The notes: a model not told the origin generated them from the letters alone. A DNA stretch of 64,000 nt from Clostridium sp. MCC353 (GCF_018785315.1 NZ_WQPN01000031.1:1-64000); one strand, 5' to 3'. Shown: positions 40,811 through 50,838, counted from the stretch's first letter. Numbers and translations: made by a program.

Positions 40811-42178
40811 GTGGAAAATATAGTGAGAAAAGCATTAAATGAGAACTCGGAATACATAAAAACGGCCGCTAACATGGCCTGGCCTGCGGTGCTGGAATCA
40901 TTTTTCGTGGCATTTGCAGGCATGGTGGATTCCCTGATGGTCAGCTCCATCGGGGCTTATGCGGTGGCTGCGGTAGGGCTGACTACCCAGCCTAAATTTA
41001 TCGGCCTGGCATTTTTTATTGCCAACAATGTGGCGGTTTCAGCCATTGTGGCCCGGAGAAAGGGGCAGCAGGACAGGAAGAGCGCCAACCAGACCATGAT
41101 GATTTCTCTCATGTATGTAGTCATTTTGGGAACGTTCATCAGCGCGGCCTGCGTGTATTTTGCGGACCCTATCATCAATTTGTGCGGGGCGGGACCGGAT
41201 ACTCATGAGAGCGCGGTGATCTACTTCCAGATTATCATGGGCGGCATGATGTTTAATATCATATCCTTAGCGATCAATGCGGCACAGCGGGGGTCAGGCA
41301 AGACGAAGATTGCCATGAAGACCAATGTGACGGCCAATGTGGTCAATATGATCGGCAATTACCTGCTGATCGGCGGCAATTTCGGATTTCCGGCGCTGGG
41401 AATCCGGGGCGCGGCCCTGGCCACTGTTTTCGGAACTTTCGTGGCCTGCTGTATGAGCATCGCTTCCATTTTGTCTAAAGACAGTTTTGTCAGCATTCCT
41501 TATATTATAAAAGAGAAAGTGAAGCCTACCATTGCGCCGCTGCGTAGCATGGTCAGAATCGGCTCCAATATTTTCATCGAACAGATTCTCATGAGGGTGG
41601 GCTTTATGTCGGTGGCCGTCATGACGGCAAAACTGGGAACCGACGCATTTGCAGCCCATCAGGTGGGCATGAACGTGATGAGCCTGTCCTTCTCCTTTGG
41701 GGATGGTATGCAGGTTGCGGCGGTGGCGCTGATCGGACAGAGCCTGGGGGAACAGAATCCGGAGATGGCTAAGTTATATGGAAAGATCTGCCAGAGGATG
41801 GGCAATGTGATTTCAGTGGTTTTATCCGTCTTTTACCTGCTCTGCGGGCATTTTCTGTTCAGCCTCTATTTTGAAGAGGAGCATATCATAGCCATGGGGG
41901 TTATGATCATGAAAGTTGTTATGGTCATCGTGCTGCTTCAGATCGCCCAGGTGATCTATATGGGATGCCTGAGGGGAGCCGGGGATGTGTTTTTTACCAC
42001 CGTGGCCTCCACGATCAGCGTCACTTTGGTGCGGCCGCTGTTCTCCTACCTGTTCTGCTATGCCATGGGGATGGGGCTCATCGGAATCTGGCTGGGGATC
42101 GTATCGGACCAGTTCTGCCGTTTCCTGCTCACCACATGGAGATTTAAGTCGGGTGTGTGGACAAAGGTGAGAATTTGA
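40811..42178 (+). CDS. MATE family efflux transporter
   Basis: A 455-residue membrane protein with twelve predicted helices in two similar halves. WPAVLESFFVAFAGMVDSLMVSSIGAYAVAAVGL in the first half, and GFMSVAVMTAKLGTDAFAAHQVGMNVMSLSF at the start of the second, are typical of MATE/NorM drug and metabolite exporters driven by Na+ or H+. The start is GTG at 40811, preceded by AAAGGGACAGAG. It lies 60 bases after the molybdo-enzyme gene, so it may be co-transcribed with it and export a product (inference). Confidence 0.88.
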   Translation: MENIVRKALNENSEYIKTAANMAWPAVLESFFVAFAGMVDSLMVSSIGAYAVAAVGLTTQPKFIGLAFFIANNVAVSAIVARRKGQQDRKSANQTMMISLMYVVILGTFISAACVYFADPIINLCGAGPDTHESAVIYFQIIMGGMMFNIISLAINAAQRGSGKTKIAMKTNVTANVVNMIGNYLLIGGNFGFPALGIRGAALATVFGTFVACCMSIASILSKDSFVSIPYIIKEKVKPTIAPLRSMVRIGSNIFIEQILMRVGFMSVAVMTAKLGTDAFAAHQVGMNVMSLSFSFGDGMQVAAVALIGQSLGEQNPEMAKLYGKICQRMGNVISVVLSVFYLLCGHFLFSLYFEEEHIIAMGVMIMKVVMVIVLLQIAQVIYMGCLRGAGDVFFTTVASTISVTLVRPLFSYLFCYAMGMGLIGIWLGIVSDQFCRFLLTTWRFKSGVWTKVRI

Positions 42179-42233
42179 CGGGGCAGGGGAATCCGGCTTG
42201 GAATCATAAAACCCCGATATATATTTACCGCTT

Positions 42234-42254
42234 ATCATAACGACAGGTTATGAT
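42234..42254. promoter_or_regulatory. Palindrome ahead of leuB, possible operator
   Basis: ATCATAAC, five bases, GTTATGAT: perfect 8-bp arms, 50 bases before the leuB promoter. A wider partial inverted repeat (TTGGAATCA and TGATTCCAA) surrounds it. No T-box leader motif (GGTGGTACCGCG-like) is present in the 42179-42389 gap. Confidence 0.4.
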
Positions 42255-42304
42255 GCTGATTCCAATCTTGTATATCATAATCGGCAAAAATCATATGGTA
42301 ACAG

Positions 42305-42333
42305 TTGAAATCTCCTGGTAAATGCGATATTAT
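42305..42333 (+). promoter_or_regulatory. Promoter of leuB
   Basis: TTGAAA (42305-42310), 17-bp spacer, TATTAT (42328-42333), giving a leader of about 50 bases. Confidence 0.5.
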
Positions 42334-42389
42334 GTAAAGAAACAATTGCGGCATAACCGCGAGAAATGAAGAATAAGGGAGACATTTGT

Positions 42390-43475
42390 ATGGATTATAA
42401 TGTTGTTACCATTCCAGGCGATGGGATCGGACCGGAAATTGTCCGGGAAGCCTGTAAGGTTTTAGACAAAGTGGGCCAGGTGTACGGCCATACATTTCAT
42501 TATACCAAAGTGCTGATGGGAGGATGTTCCATTGACGCTTATGGAGTGCCTCTTACGGATGAGGCGTTGGAAACAGCGAAAAAGAGTGACGCGGTTTTGC
42601 TCGGCGCCGTGGGCGGCAATGTGGGCAATTCCAAGTGGTACGACGTGGCGCCAAACCTGAGACCTGAAGCAGGATTGTTAGCCATCCGCAAAGGTCTTAA
42701 TTTATTTGCCAATATCCGTCCGGCCTATCTCTATAAAGAACTGGCCGAGGCGTGCCCGCTGAAGAAAGAGATCATCGGCGACGGTTTTGATATGGTGATC
42801 ATGAGGGAGCTGACAGGGGGCATTTACTTCGGGGAACGTCATACGGAGGAAGTGGACGGTGTTTTGAAGGCCACAGATACCCTTACATATGATGAGAATG
42901 AGATCAGAAGAATTGCCGTTAAGGCTTTTGACATTGCCATGAAGCGCAGAAAACAGGTGATAAGCGTGGATAAGGCCAATGTGCTGGATTCTTCCAGGCT
43001 TTGGAGAAACGTGGTGGAAGAGGTGGCGAAGGATTATCCGGAAGTCACATTGAGCCATATGCTGGTGGACAACTGCGCCATGCAGCTTGTGATGAATCCG
43101 GGACAGTTTGACGTGGTGCTGACGGAAAATATGTTCGGGGACATTTTGTCGGATGAGGCCAGCATGATTACCGGCTCCATCGGTATGCTGTCGTCAGCCA
43201 GTTTAAATGAAAGCAAATTCGGTATGTACGAGCCGAGCCATGGTTCTGCTCCTGACATAGCGGGTAAAGATATAGCCAATCCCATTGCAACCATCCTTTC
43301 AGCGGCCATGATGCTCCGTTATTCCTTCGACCTTGACAAGGAGGCGGATGCCATCGAAGCGGCGGTGCAGAAGGTGCTGACAGAGGGTTACCGCACGGTG
43401 GATATCATGTCGGAAGGATGTGTTCAGACCGGCACCGTGAAGATGGGCGATCTGATTGCAGAGCGGATCGGATAG
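42390..43475 (+). CDS. leuB: 3-isopropylmalate dehydrogenase
   Basis: A 361-residue NAD-dependent enzyme of leucine synthesis. It starts [18 protein letters not shown], with the dehydrogenase signature and [38 protein letters not shown], and the C-terminal [28 protein letters not shown] and [21 protein letters not shown]. Length is normal. The ATG at 42390 follows AAGGGAG; an earlier ATG eight codons upstream has no SD. leuA, leuC and leuD are not in the window. Confidence 0.95.
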   Translation: MDYNVVTIPGDGIGPEIVREACKVLDKVGQVYGHTFHYTKVLMGGCSIDAYGVPLTDEALETAKKSDAVLLGAVGGNVGNSKWYDVAPNLRPEAGLLAIRKGLNLFANIRPAYLYKELAEACPLKKEIIGDGFDMVIMRELTGGIYFGERHTEEVDGVLKATDTLTYDENEIRRIAVKAFDIAMKRRKQVISVDKANVLDSSRLWRNVVEEVAKDYPEVTLSHMLVDNCAMQLVMNPGQFDVVLTENMFGDILSDEASMITGSIGMLSSASLNESKFGMYEPSHGSAPDIAGKDIANPIATILSAAMMLRYSFDLDKEADAIEAAVQKVLTEGYRTVDIMSEGCVQTGTVKMGDLIAERIG

Positions 43476-43497
43476 AGAAAATAGGAATGGAGGAAGC

Positions 43498-43622
43498 GTG
43501 GAAAATAAACCCGATGGATGATTTTCCACACCCAAATTTGTGCCGGAGCCACAAATTTGAATCGCAGCTGAGAATCTGAAATTCTCAGCGCGTGCCTCCG
43601 CAAAAACGCTCCGGCATGGAGG
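43498..43622 (+). promoter_or_regulatory. Structured leader element, copy B, upstream of ilvD
   Basis: Three hairpins match copy A at 8307: stem 1 GTGGAAAAT/ATTTTCCAC (43498-43529), stem 2 CAAATTTGTG/CACAAATTTG (43533-43559), stem 3 43567-43589. Stem 1 differs in sequence from copy A but still pairs, and in stem 3 G-U pairs of copy A are A-U and G-C here. Loop 2 CCGGAGC (43543-43549) is complementary to GCTCCGG (43608-43614), three bases before the SD GGAGG (43618-43622). In this copy CCTCC (43595-43599) could also pair with the SD. Confidence 0.65.
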
Positions 43623-43628
43623 AATATG

Positions 43629-45290
43629 ATGAAAAGTGATAATGTAAAATGTGGGATGCAGCAGGCGCCGCACCGTTCCTTATTTAATGCGTTAGGTATG
43701 ACAAAGGAGGAGTTGGAAAAGCCTTTAGTGGGCATTGTCAGCTCCCATAATGAGATAGTTCCGGGACATATGAACCTGGATAAGATTGTGGAAGCGGTGA
43801 AGCTGGGGGTTGCCATGGCAGGCGGAACTCCGGTGGTATTTCCGGCAATCGCGGTATGCGACGGTATCGCCATGGGCCATATCGGAATGAAGTATTCCCT
43901 GGTGACCAGGGACCTGATCGCGGATTCCACGGAATGTATGGCTCTGGCCCATCAGTTTGACGCCCTGGTCATGGTTCCCAACTGCGATAAGAATGTTCCC
44001 GGACTTTTGATGGCTGCGGCCCGCGTTAATATACCCACAGTGTTCGTCAGCGGCGGCCCAATGTTAGCAGGCCATGTACACGGACAGAAAACCAGCCTTT
44101 CCAGCATGTTTGAGGCGGTGGGCTCCTACACGGCGGGCACTATGAGCGCGGAAGATGTGGAAGAATTTGAGAATAAGGCCTGTCCTACCTGCGGTTCCTG
44201 TTCGGGCATGTATACAGCCAACAGCATGAACTGCCTGACAGAGGTCCTGGGCATGGGATTACAGGGCAACGGAACCATTCCGGCTGTTTATTCCGAGCGG
44301 ATCAAGCTGGCGAAACATGCGGGCATGGCGGTTATGGAGATGTACAGAAAGAATATCCGCCCCCGTGACATCATGACCAAAGAAGCGTTTATGAATGCCC
44401 TGACTATGGATATGGCGTTGGGATGCAGCACCAACAGCATGCTCCACCTTCCGGCGATTGCCCATGAAGCGGGCGTGGAGATCAATGTGGACATTGCCAA
44501 TGAGATCAGTTCCAAGACGCCGAACCTGTGCCATCTGGCTCCGGCAGGCCATACATATATTGAAGAATTGAATGAAGCCGGCGGCATTTACGCCGTCATG
44601 AATGAGATCAGCAAACTGGGGCTTCTGAACCTGGACTGCATGACGGTGACAGGAAAGACCGTAGGGGAAAACATTAAAAACTGTGTGAATAAGAATCCGG
44701 ACGTCATCCGCCCGGCAGATCACCCATATTCGGCAACGGGAGGAATCGCCGTCCTCCGGGGCAACTTAGCGCCTGATTCCTGTGTTGTGAAGCGTTCAGC
44801 AGTGGCGCCTGAGATGTTAAAGCATGAAGGGCCTGCCAGAGTGTTCGACTGTGAAGAGGACGCCATTGACGCCATTAAAGGCGGTAAGATTGTGGCGGGA
44901 GATGTGGTTGTGATCCGTTACGAGGGGCCAAAAGGCGGCCCGGGCATGAGGGAGATGCTGAATCCGACCTCAGCCATTGCGGGCATGGGTCTGGGCTCAA
45001 CGGTAGCCCTGATTACCGACGGCCGTTTCAGCGGCGCTTCCAGAGGAGCTTCCATCGGCCATGTATCGCCGGAAGCTGCGGTGGGAGGCCCAATCGCCCT
45101 GGTGGAAGAGGGAGATATCATAGAGATCGATATCAATGCCAACACCATCAACATGAGAGTTTCCGAAGAAGAACTGGCTGCAAGAAAGGCCAAATGGCAG
45201 CCAAGAACCCCGCAGGTGACCACCGGCTATCTGAAACGCTATGCGAAACTGGTAACTTCGGCTGACCGGGGAGCTGTTTTAGAAGCGTAG
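43629..45290 (+). CDS. ilvD: Dihydroxy-acid dehydratase
   Basis: A 553-residue Fe-S dehydratase of isoleucine and valine synthesis. Cluster cysteines lie in [13 protein letters not shown] and [36 protein letters not shown] and [15 protein letters not shown] are also family signatures. The start ATG at 43629 has GGAGG six bases upstream; the adjacent ATG at 43626 is too close. It follows leuB by 150 bases that hold the structured leader element. ilvB follows with a 39-base gap. No ilvC or ilvE lies in the window. Confidence 0.95.
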   Translation: MKSDNVKCGMQQAPHRSLFNALGMTKEELEKPLVGIVSSHNEIVPGHMNLDKIVEAVKLGVAMAGGTPVVFPAIAVCDGIAMGHIGMKYSLVTRDLIADSTECMALAHQFDALVMVPNCDKNVPGLLMAAARVNIPTVFVSGGPMLAGHVHGQKTSLSSMFEAVGSYTAGTMSAEDVEEFENKACPTCGSCSGMYTANSMNCLTEVLGMGLQGNGTIPAVYSERIKLAKHAGMAVMEMYRKNIRPRDIMTKEAFMNALTMDMALGCSTNSMLHLPAIAHEAGVEINVDIANEISSKTPNLCHLAPAGHTYIEELNEAGGIYAVMNEISKLGLLNLDCMTVTGKTVGENIKNCVNKNPDVIRPADHPYSATGGIAVLRGNLAPDSCVVKRSAVAPEMLKHEGPARVFDCEEDAIDAIKGGKIVAGDVVVIRYEGPKGGPGMREMLNPTSAIAGMGLGSTVALITDGRFSGASRGASIGHVSPEAAVGGPIALVEEGDIIEIDINANTINMRVSEEELAARKAKWQPRTPQVTTGYLKRYAKLVTSADRGAVLEA

Positions 45291-45329
45291 GTTGTTTTAA
45301 CAGGAGAAAGAACAAGGAGTAGGGAATAT

Positions 45330-47012
45330 ATGGCAAAATTGACAGGAGCAGATATAGTTATTGAGTGTTTAAAGGAACAAGGGGTGGACACCGTCTTCGG
45401 ATATCCGGGCGGCACCATTCTGAACATATACGACGCCCTTTATAAGCACCAGGATGAGATCACGCATATATTGACTTCTCATGAACAGGGAGCGGCCCAT
45501 GCGGCCGACGGTTATGCGAGAGCCACGGGAAAAGTCGGCGTATGTATGGCAACTTCAGGGCCTGGGGCAACGAATCTGGTAACCGGCATTGCGACGGCTT
45601 ATATGGATTCCGTTCCGGTTGTGGCGATAACCTGCAATGTGGCGGTAAGCCTTCTGGGGCGCGACAGCTTTCAGGAAATCGATATTGCCGGCGTTACCAT
45701 GCCGATTACAAAATACAATTTCATCGTAAAAGACATCACAAAACTGGCGGATACCGTGCGCCGCGCGTTTAAAATCGCCCAGTCCGGAAGGCCGGGCCCG
45801 GTGCTCATCGACATCACAAAAGATGTGACGGCCGGACTTTGTGAATATGAGTATAAAAAGCCGGAAGAGATCGTCCGCCAGACCGATTCCATTACGGAAG
45901 AGGATATGGAACGGGCTCTCGGCATGATCCGCAATTCCCAGAAGCCGTTTATCTTCGTCGGCGGAGGAGCTGTTCTTGCGGACGCATCCGACGAATTGAA
46001 GACATTTGCCCATAAGATCCAGGCGCCTGTCGCAGACAGCCTGATGGGAAAAGGGGCTTTTGACGGGACGGATGAATTATACACCGGCATGGTGGGAATG
46101 CACGGAACCAAAACTTCCAATTTCGGATTTACCGAGTGTGATCTTTTAATCGTGCTGGGGGCGCGTTTCAGTGACCGCGTTACGGGAAATGCTTCCAAGT
46201 TCGCCAAGAACGCCAAGATCCTGCAGATCGATGTGGATCCGGCGGAGATCAATAAAAATATCAGAACCCATGCCAGCATAGTAGGCGATTTGAAATCGGT
46301 TCTCAGAAAGCTGAACGCCCGCCTCGATCCGGTCAACCATGACGAATGGATCGGCCACATCGAACGGATGAAGGATATGTATCCGCTCCGTTACAATAAA
46401 GACGGTCTGACAGGGCCGGGAATTATTGAAACCATTTACGAGCTGACACAGGGCGACGCCATCATTACAACGGAAGTAGGCCAGCACCAGATGTGGGCGG
46501 CCCAGTACTATAAGTATAAAAAGCCCAGGACATTTTTGACGTCCGGCGGACTTGGCACCATGGGCTACGGCCTGGGAGCGTCTTTAGGCGCTAAGATGGG
46601 CTGCAGGGATAAAACCGTATTTAATATTGCTGGAGACGGCTGTTTCCGCATGAACATGAACGAAATTGCCACGGCGACCAGATACAATATTCCGATCATC
46701 CAGGTGGTAATCAACAACCATGTTCTCGGCATGGTGCGCCAGTGGCAGACCTTGTTCTATGGCAAGCGCTATTCACATACAGTATTAAATGACCAGGTGG
46801 ATTTCGTGAAGCTGGCAGAGGCCATGGGAGCCAAAGCATATCTGGTGACGAAGAAGGAAGAGTTAAAACCGGCTCTCAAAGAGGCCATGGAGCTCAACAT
46901 CCCGGTGGTGATCGAATGCCAGATCAACTGCGACGACAAAGTGTTCCCGATGGTATCCCCGGGAGCGCCGATCCAGGATGCATTTGATGAAACAGACCTG
47001 AAGATAAATTAA
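45330..47012 (+). CDS. ilvB: Acetolactate synthase, large (catalytic) subunit
   Basis: A 560-residue ThDP-dependent enzyme that condenses two pyruvates, or pyruvate with 2-oxobutyrate. VFGYPGGTILNIYDAL and ILTSHEQGAAHAADGYARATGKVG contain the catalytic Glu. GPGATNLVTGIATAY follows, and the ThDP-Mg site is GDGCFRMNMNEIATATRYNIPIIQVVINNH. SD AAGGAG precedes the ATG. The regulatory small subunit (ilvN/ilvH) is not adjacent, which is unusual; it may be elsewhere. It is separated from serC by a hairpin at 47018. Confidence 0.95.
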   Translation: MAKLTGADIVIECLKEQGVDTVFGYPGGTILNIYDALYKHQDEITHILTSHEQGAAHAADGYARATGKVGVCMATSGPGATNLVTGIATAYMDSVPVVAITCNVAVSLLGRDSFQEIDIAGVTMPITKYNFIVKDITKLADTVRRAFKIAQSGRPGPVLIDITKDVTAGLCEYEYKKPEEIVRQTDSITEEDMERALGMIRNSQKPFIFVGGGAVLADASDELKTFAHKIQAPVADSLMGKGAFDGTDELYTGMVGMHGTKTSNFGFTECDLLIVLGARFSDRVTGNASKFAKNAKILQIDVDPAEINKNIRTHASIVGDLKSVLRKLNARLDPVNHDEWIGHIERMKDMYPLRYNKDGLTGPGIIETIYELTQGDAIITTEVGQHQMWAAQYYKYKKPRTFLTSGGLGTMGYGLGASLGAKMGCRDKTVFNIAGDGCFRMNMNEIATATRYNIPIIQVVINNHVLGMVRQWQTLFYGKRYSHTVLNDQVDFVKLAEAMGAKAYLVTKKEELKPALKEAMELNIPVVIECQINCDDKVFPMVSPGAPIQDAFDETDLKIN

Positions 47013-47017
47013 TAGAT

Positions 47018-47043
47018 ATCCAGTGCGCGAAAGCGTGCTGGAT
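47018..47043 (+). terminator. Hairpin after ilvB, possible weak terminator
   Basis: ATCCAG, TG, CGC, loop GAAA, GCG, TG, CTGGAT: a stem with a GNRA loop and a small internal mismatch. No clear T-run follows, so it may be an mRNA-stability hairpin. Confidence 0.4.
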
Positions 47044-47084
47044 TATGTTAATATAAAAACAATCTTATTTAGGAGGGAACGAAG

Positions 47085-48170
47085 ATGAGTAGAGTGTACA
47101 ACTTTTCAGCAGGGCCAGCGGTTCTGCCGGAGGAAGTTCTGAAAGAAGCAGCGGATGAAATGCTGGATTACCAGGGCACCGGAATGTCGGTTATGGAGAT
47201 GAGCCACAGGTCAAAAGCCTTCGAAACCATTATTAATGAGGCGGAAGCCGACCTGAGAGAACTGATGAACATACCGGACAATTATAAGGTATTGTTTTTA
47301 CAGGGCGGCGCCCATCTGCAGTTTTCCATGATTCCCATGAATTTAATGAAGAACAAAGTCGCTGATTATGTGATCACCGGACAGTGGGCAAAAAAAGCTT
47401 ATCAGGAAGCTCAGAAATATGGTGAAGTCCATGCAGTGGCATCCAGCGCCGACAAGACATTCAGCTATATTCCGGACTGTTCCGATCTGCCGATTTCAGA
47501 CAATGCGGATTATGTATACATCTGCGAAAACAACACGATCTATGGTACAAAGTTTAAAACCCTGCCCGACACAAAAGGCAAAACACTGGTAGCAGACGTT
47601 TCCTCCTGTTTCTTATCTGAGCCGGTTGACGTGACAAAATACGGACTTATTTACGGCGGCGTACAAAAGAATATCGGACCTGCAGGCGTTGTCATCGTGA
47701 TCATCCGTGAAGACCTGATCACAGAAGACGTCCTTCCCGGAACGCCTACCATGATGCAGTACAAGACACATGCCGATGCGAAATCACTCTATAACACACC
47801 TCCGGCTTACGGCATCTACATCTGCGGAAAAGTGTTCAAGTGGTTAAAGAAGCGGGGCGGCCTTCAGGCTATGAAGGAATATAATGAAAAGAAAGCTAAA
47901 ATCCTGTACGATTTCCTGGATACAAGCAAACTGTTTAAAGGGACTGTTGCTAAAGAAGACCGTTCTCTTATGAACGTGCCGTTTGTAACCGGCGACGATG
48001 AACTGGATGCCAAATTCATCAAAGAATCCAAAGCGGCCGGTTTTGAGAACTTAAAGGGCCACAGATCGGTAGGCGGAATGAGAGCCAGCATTTACAATGC
48101 GATGCCCATAGAAGGCGTGGAAGCGCTGGTTGCATTTATGAAGAAGTTTGAGGCGGAAAACGCGAAATAG
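47085..48170 (+). CDS. serC: Phosphoserine aminotransferase
   Basis: A 361-residue PLP enzyme of serine synthesis that makes phosphoserine from 3-phosphohydroxypyruvate and glutamate. It opens VYNFSAGPAVLPEEVL and has GMSVMEMSHRSKAF, then FLQGGAHLQFSMIPMNLM. PLP-binding Lys195 is in YGGVQKNIGPAGVV. GGMRASIYNAMPIEGVEAL closes the protein. SD AGGAGGG precedes the ATG. serA follows after 41 bases. Confidence 0.95.
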   Translation: MSRVYNFSAGPAVLPEEVLKEAADEMLDYQGTGMSVMEMSHRSKAFETIINEAEADLRELMNIPDNYKVLFLQGGAHLQFSMIPMNLMKNKVADYVITGQWAKKAYQEAQKYGEVHAVASSADKTFSYIPDCSDLPISDNADYVYICENNTIYGTKFKTLPDTKGKTLVADVSSCFLSEPVDVTKYGLIYGGVQKNIGPAGVVIVIIREDLITEDVLPGTPTMMQYKTHADAKSLYNTPPAYGIYICGKVFKWLKKRGGLQAMKEYNEKKAKILYDFLDTSKLFKGTVAKEDRSLMNVPFVTGDDELDAKFIKESKAAGFENLKGHRSVGGMRASIYNAMPIEGVEALVAFMKKFEAENAK

Positions 48171-48211
48171 AGAATGGCTGCCGGATATACGGCGGAATAT
48201 GGAGGAAAGAT

Positions 48212-49375
48212 ATGAAAAAAATTCATTGCTTAAATGCCATTTCCAAATATGGCACAGATCTGCTGACCGGTGATTATGCTTTAACGGATAAGATGGAAGA
48301 GGCTGAGGGCGTATTGGTCCGCAGCGCGGCCATGCATGAGATGGAATTTTCCGATAACCTGCTGGCCATCGCCCGCGCCGGAGCCGGTGTAAACAACATC
48401 CCCCTCGCATCCTGTGCGGATCAGGGCATCGTTGTATTCAACACGCCGGGCGCCAACGCCAACGGCGTTAAGGAACTCGTAATCGCAGGCATGCTTTTAG
48501 CGTCCCGCGATGTGGTGGGCGGAATCGAATGGTGCCGTGGAATCAAAGAAGATCCGGATATCGCAAAAGCGGTTGAGAAGGGCAAAAAGGCATTCGCAGG
48601 CTCTGAGATCAAGGGCAAAAAGCTGGGGGTGATCGGCCTGGGAGCCATCGGCGCGGAAGTGGCCAATGCGGGAGCTTCCTTAGGTATGGAAGTATACGGA
48701 TATGACCCGTTTATCTCCGTAAATGCCGCATGGATGCTGTCCAGGTCCGTAAAACACATCACATCCGTGGACACGATCTACAAAGAGTGTGACTACATAA
48801 CCGTTCATGTACCGCTTTTGGACAATACGAGAGAAATGATCTGTAAATCCGTTCTGGACGAGATGAAAGACGGAGTGGTCATCCTCAACTTTGCCAGGGA
48901 CCTTCTGGTAAATGACGACGATATGGCAGCGGCACTGGCTTCCGGCAAGGTGAAAAAATATGTAACCGATTTCCCGAATCCAAAATCAGCCAATATGGAA
49001 GGCGCCATTGTGATCCCTCATCTGGGAGCTTCTACGGAAGAATCCGAAGACAACTGTGCGGTTATGGCTGTAAAAGAGATGATGGATTACCTGGAGAACG
49101 GCAATATCCGGAATTCTGTCAACTATCCCAGCTGTGATATGGGCGTATGCAAATCCGCCGGCAGAATCGCGGTGCTTCATATGAATATTCCAAATATGAT
49201 CGGACAGGTAACAGGAACTCTGGCAGCCGGAAACATCAACATTTCCGATATGACCAACAAGAGCCGTGACAAATATGCCTATACCCTTTTAGACCTGGAA
49301 AATGAGCCTGATCCCATCACCATCCAGAAACTGAACGCCATTAAAGGGGTATTAAGAGTGCGGGTGATCTGCTGA
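48212..49375 (+). CDS. serA: D-3-phosphoglycerate dehydrogenase with ACT domain
   Basis: A 387-residue NAD-dependent dehydrogenase that begins serine synthesis. The cofactor motif GVIGLGAIGAEVANAGASLG lies in the middle, followed by HVPLLDNTREMICKSVL and DFPNPKSANMEGAIVIPHLGASTEESEDN, which carries the catalytic His. A C-terminal ACT domain (HMNIPNMIGQVTGTLAAGNINISDM) suggests serine feedback. It lacks the longer allosteric domain of full-length enzymes. Its stop codon TGA overlaps the next ATG by one base, so translation is coupled. Confidence 0.93.
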   Translation: MKKIHCLNAISKYGTDLLTGDYALTDKMEEAEGVLVRSAAMHEMEFSDNLLAIARAGAGVNNIPLASCADQGIVVFNTPGANANGVKELVIAGMLLASRDVVGGIEWCRGIKEDPDIAKAVEKGKKAFAGSEIKGKKLGVIGLGAIGAEVANAGASLGMEVYGYDPFISVNAAWMLSRSVKHITSVDTIYKECDYITVHVPLLDNTREMICKSVLDEMKDGVVILNFARDLLVNDDDMAAALASGKVKKYVTDFPNPKSANMEGAIVIPHLGASTEESEDNCAVMAVKEMMDYLENGNIRNSVNYPSCDMGVCKSAGRIAVLHMNIPNMIGQVTGTLAAGNINISDMTNKSRDKYAYTLLDLENEPDPITIQKLNAIKGVLRVRVIC

Positions 49376-50610
49376 TGGCTGTCGTTAAACCTTTTAAATG
49401 TATCAGGCCGGCAGCGGATAAAGCGGCGCAGGTGGCAGCCCTTCCTTACGATGTATACAATCGTAAGGAAGCCTGCCAGGCAGTGGCCGGAAATCCGCTG
49501 TCTTTTTTAAATATTGACCGGGCGGAGACCCAGTTTCCCGATGATGTGGATACTTATGACGAGCGGGTGTATGCAAAGGCCAGGGAGCTTCTGGAGGCCC
49601 GGATCGGGGACGGCACATTTATAGAAGAGGAAGAAAGCGCTTATTATATCTATGCTTTGACCATGGACGGGCGCTGTCAGGCGGGAATTGTGGCCTGTTC
49701 TTCCATTGATGACTACCAGAACGGAATCATCGAAAAACATGAAAACACCAGGGAGAGCAAAGAACTGGACCGTATCCGCCATATTGACGAGACCAATGCC
49801 CATACCGGACCGGTGTTTTTAGCATACCGGGCGGTTCCGGAGCTGGACCGGATTGTGGAACAGGTGATGTCCGGACCGGAACTCTATGATTTCACATCCT
49901 CAGACGGCGTCCGCCATCAGGTATGGAAGATCAGCCCCGGTGAAATGACCGTACAGACAGAGGAACTATTCGGACGCGTTCCCCGTACCTATATAGCAGA
50001 CGGCCATCACCGGGCGGCATCTGCCGTAAAAGTGGGCCTAAAGCGGCGGGAAGAACATCCGGGTTATACGGGTGAGGAACCATTTAATTATTTCCTGACC
50101 GTGCTGTTTCCGGACGACCATTTGAACATCCTGCCGTATAACCGGGTGGTCCGCGACCTGAACGGTTTGACAAAAGAAGAGTTTTTCGATAAGATATCTC
50201 TTTCTTTCCGGGTGGAAAAAAAGGGCCCGAACGCCTATGAACCGGATGAAAAGAGAAAATACGGCATGTATCTGGATGGTGAATGGTACTGCCTGACAGC
50301 GAAAGAGGAGATCTTATCTGATGATCCGGTGGACGGGCTGGCCCCTTCCATCCTGCAGGATTATCTTTTGGCCCCTGTTCTCGGAATCGGTGATCCGAAA
50401 ACGGACAGACGGATCAACTTTATCGGCGGAATCCGCGGAACCGCTGAATTGGAACGCCGCGTTTCGGAGGACATGGAGATTGCATTTGCCGTATATCCCG
50501 TGACAATCGGGGAACTGCTTCATGTGGCGGATGCAGGGCTTTTAATGCCCCCCAAATCCACCTGGTTTGAACCAAAACTGAGAAGCGGCCTGTTTATCCA
50601 CAGATTATAA
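49375..50610 (+). CDS. DUF1015 family protein
   Basis: A 411-residue soluble protein of unknown function. It opens VVKPFKCIRPAADKAAQVAALPYDVYNRKEA and contains QNGIIEKHENTRESKELDRIRHIDETNAHTGPVFL and TYIADGHHRAASAVKVGLKRR, which are DUF1015 signatures. The HENT...E and DGHHR motifs suggest a metal- or nucleotide-linked catalytic site. In Lachnospiraceae this gene commonly follows serC-serA, and the one-base overlap here indicates a functional link with serine metabolism (inference). Confidence 0.88.
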   Translation: MAVVKPFKCIRPAADKAAQVAALPYDVYNRKEACQAVAGNPLSFLNIDRAETQFPDDVDTYDERVYAKARELLEARIGDGTFIEEEESAYYIYALTMDGRCQAGIVACSSIDDYQNGIIEKHENTRESKELDRIRHIDETNAHTGPVFLAYRAVPELDRIVEQVMSGPELYDFTSSDGVRHQVWKISPGEMTVQTEELFGRVPRTYIADGHHRAASAVKVGLKRREEHPGYTGEEPFNYFLTVLFPDDHLNILPYNRVVRDLNGLTKEEFFDKISLSFRVEKKGPNAYEPDEKRKYGMYLDGEWYCLTAKEEILSDDPVDGLAPSILQDYLLAPVLGIGDPKTDRRINFIGGIRGTAELERRVSEDMEIAFAVYPVTIGELLHVADAGLLMPPKSTWFEPKLRSGLFIHRL

Positions 50611-50641
50611 GAAACGGCTTCAAAGACAGAGAGGAATCAAT

Positions 50642-50690
50642 CCCCGTTTGGCAGATATTTTAAGGTATCCGCCGGACGGGGAATTCTATT
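50642..50690 (+). terminator. Terminator of the serC-serA-DUF1015 operon
   Basis: CCCCGTTTGGCAGAT pairs with ATCCGCCGGACGGGG, with small mismatches, followed by AATTCTATTTTATA. The rest of the 50691-50936 gap is A/T-rich and holds only the promoter at 50839. Confidence 0.65.
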
Positions 50691-50838
50691 TTATAGGAAG
50701 ATATATTCTCAGCGGGGAAGAATCCGCTGTAAATAATTATGTAAATCTTTAGATTCTTAATATTTTATAAATATTTGTGCAAAATTTAATTAAGGACCAC
50801 AGGAAAATATTTCCATTTAGAAGTTTTGTACAAAAAAC

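Noticed and set aside
42179-42389. T-box leader for leuB
   Set aside because: No GGTGG/TGGTACC-type T-box sequence or specifier stem is visible; only a palindrome and a promoter were found.
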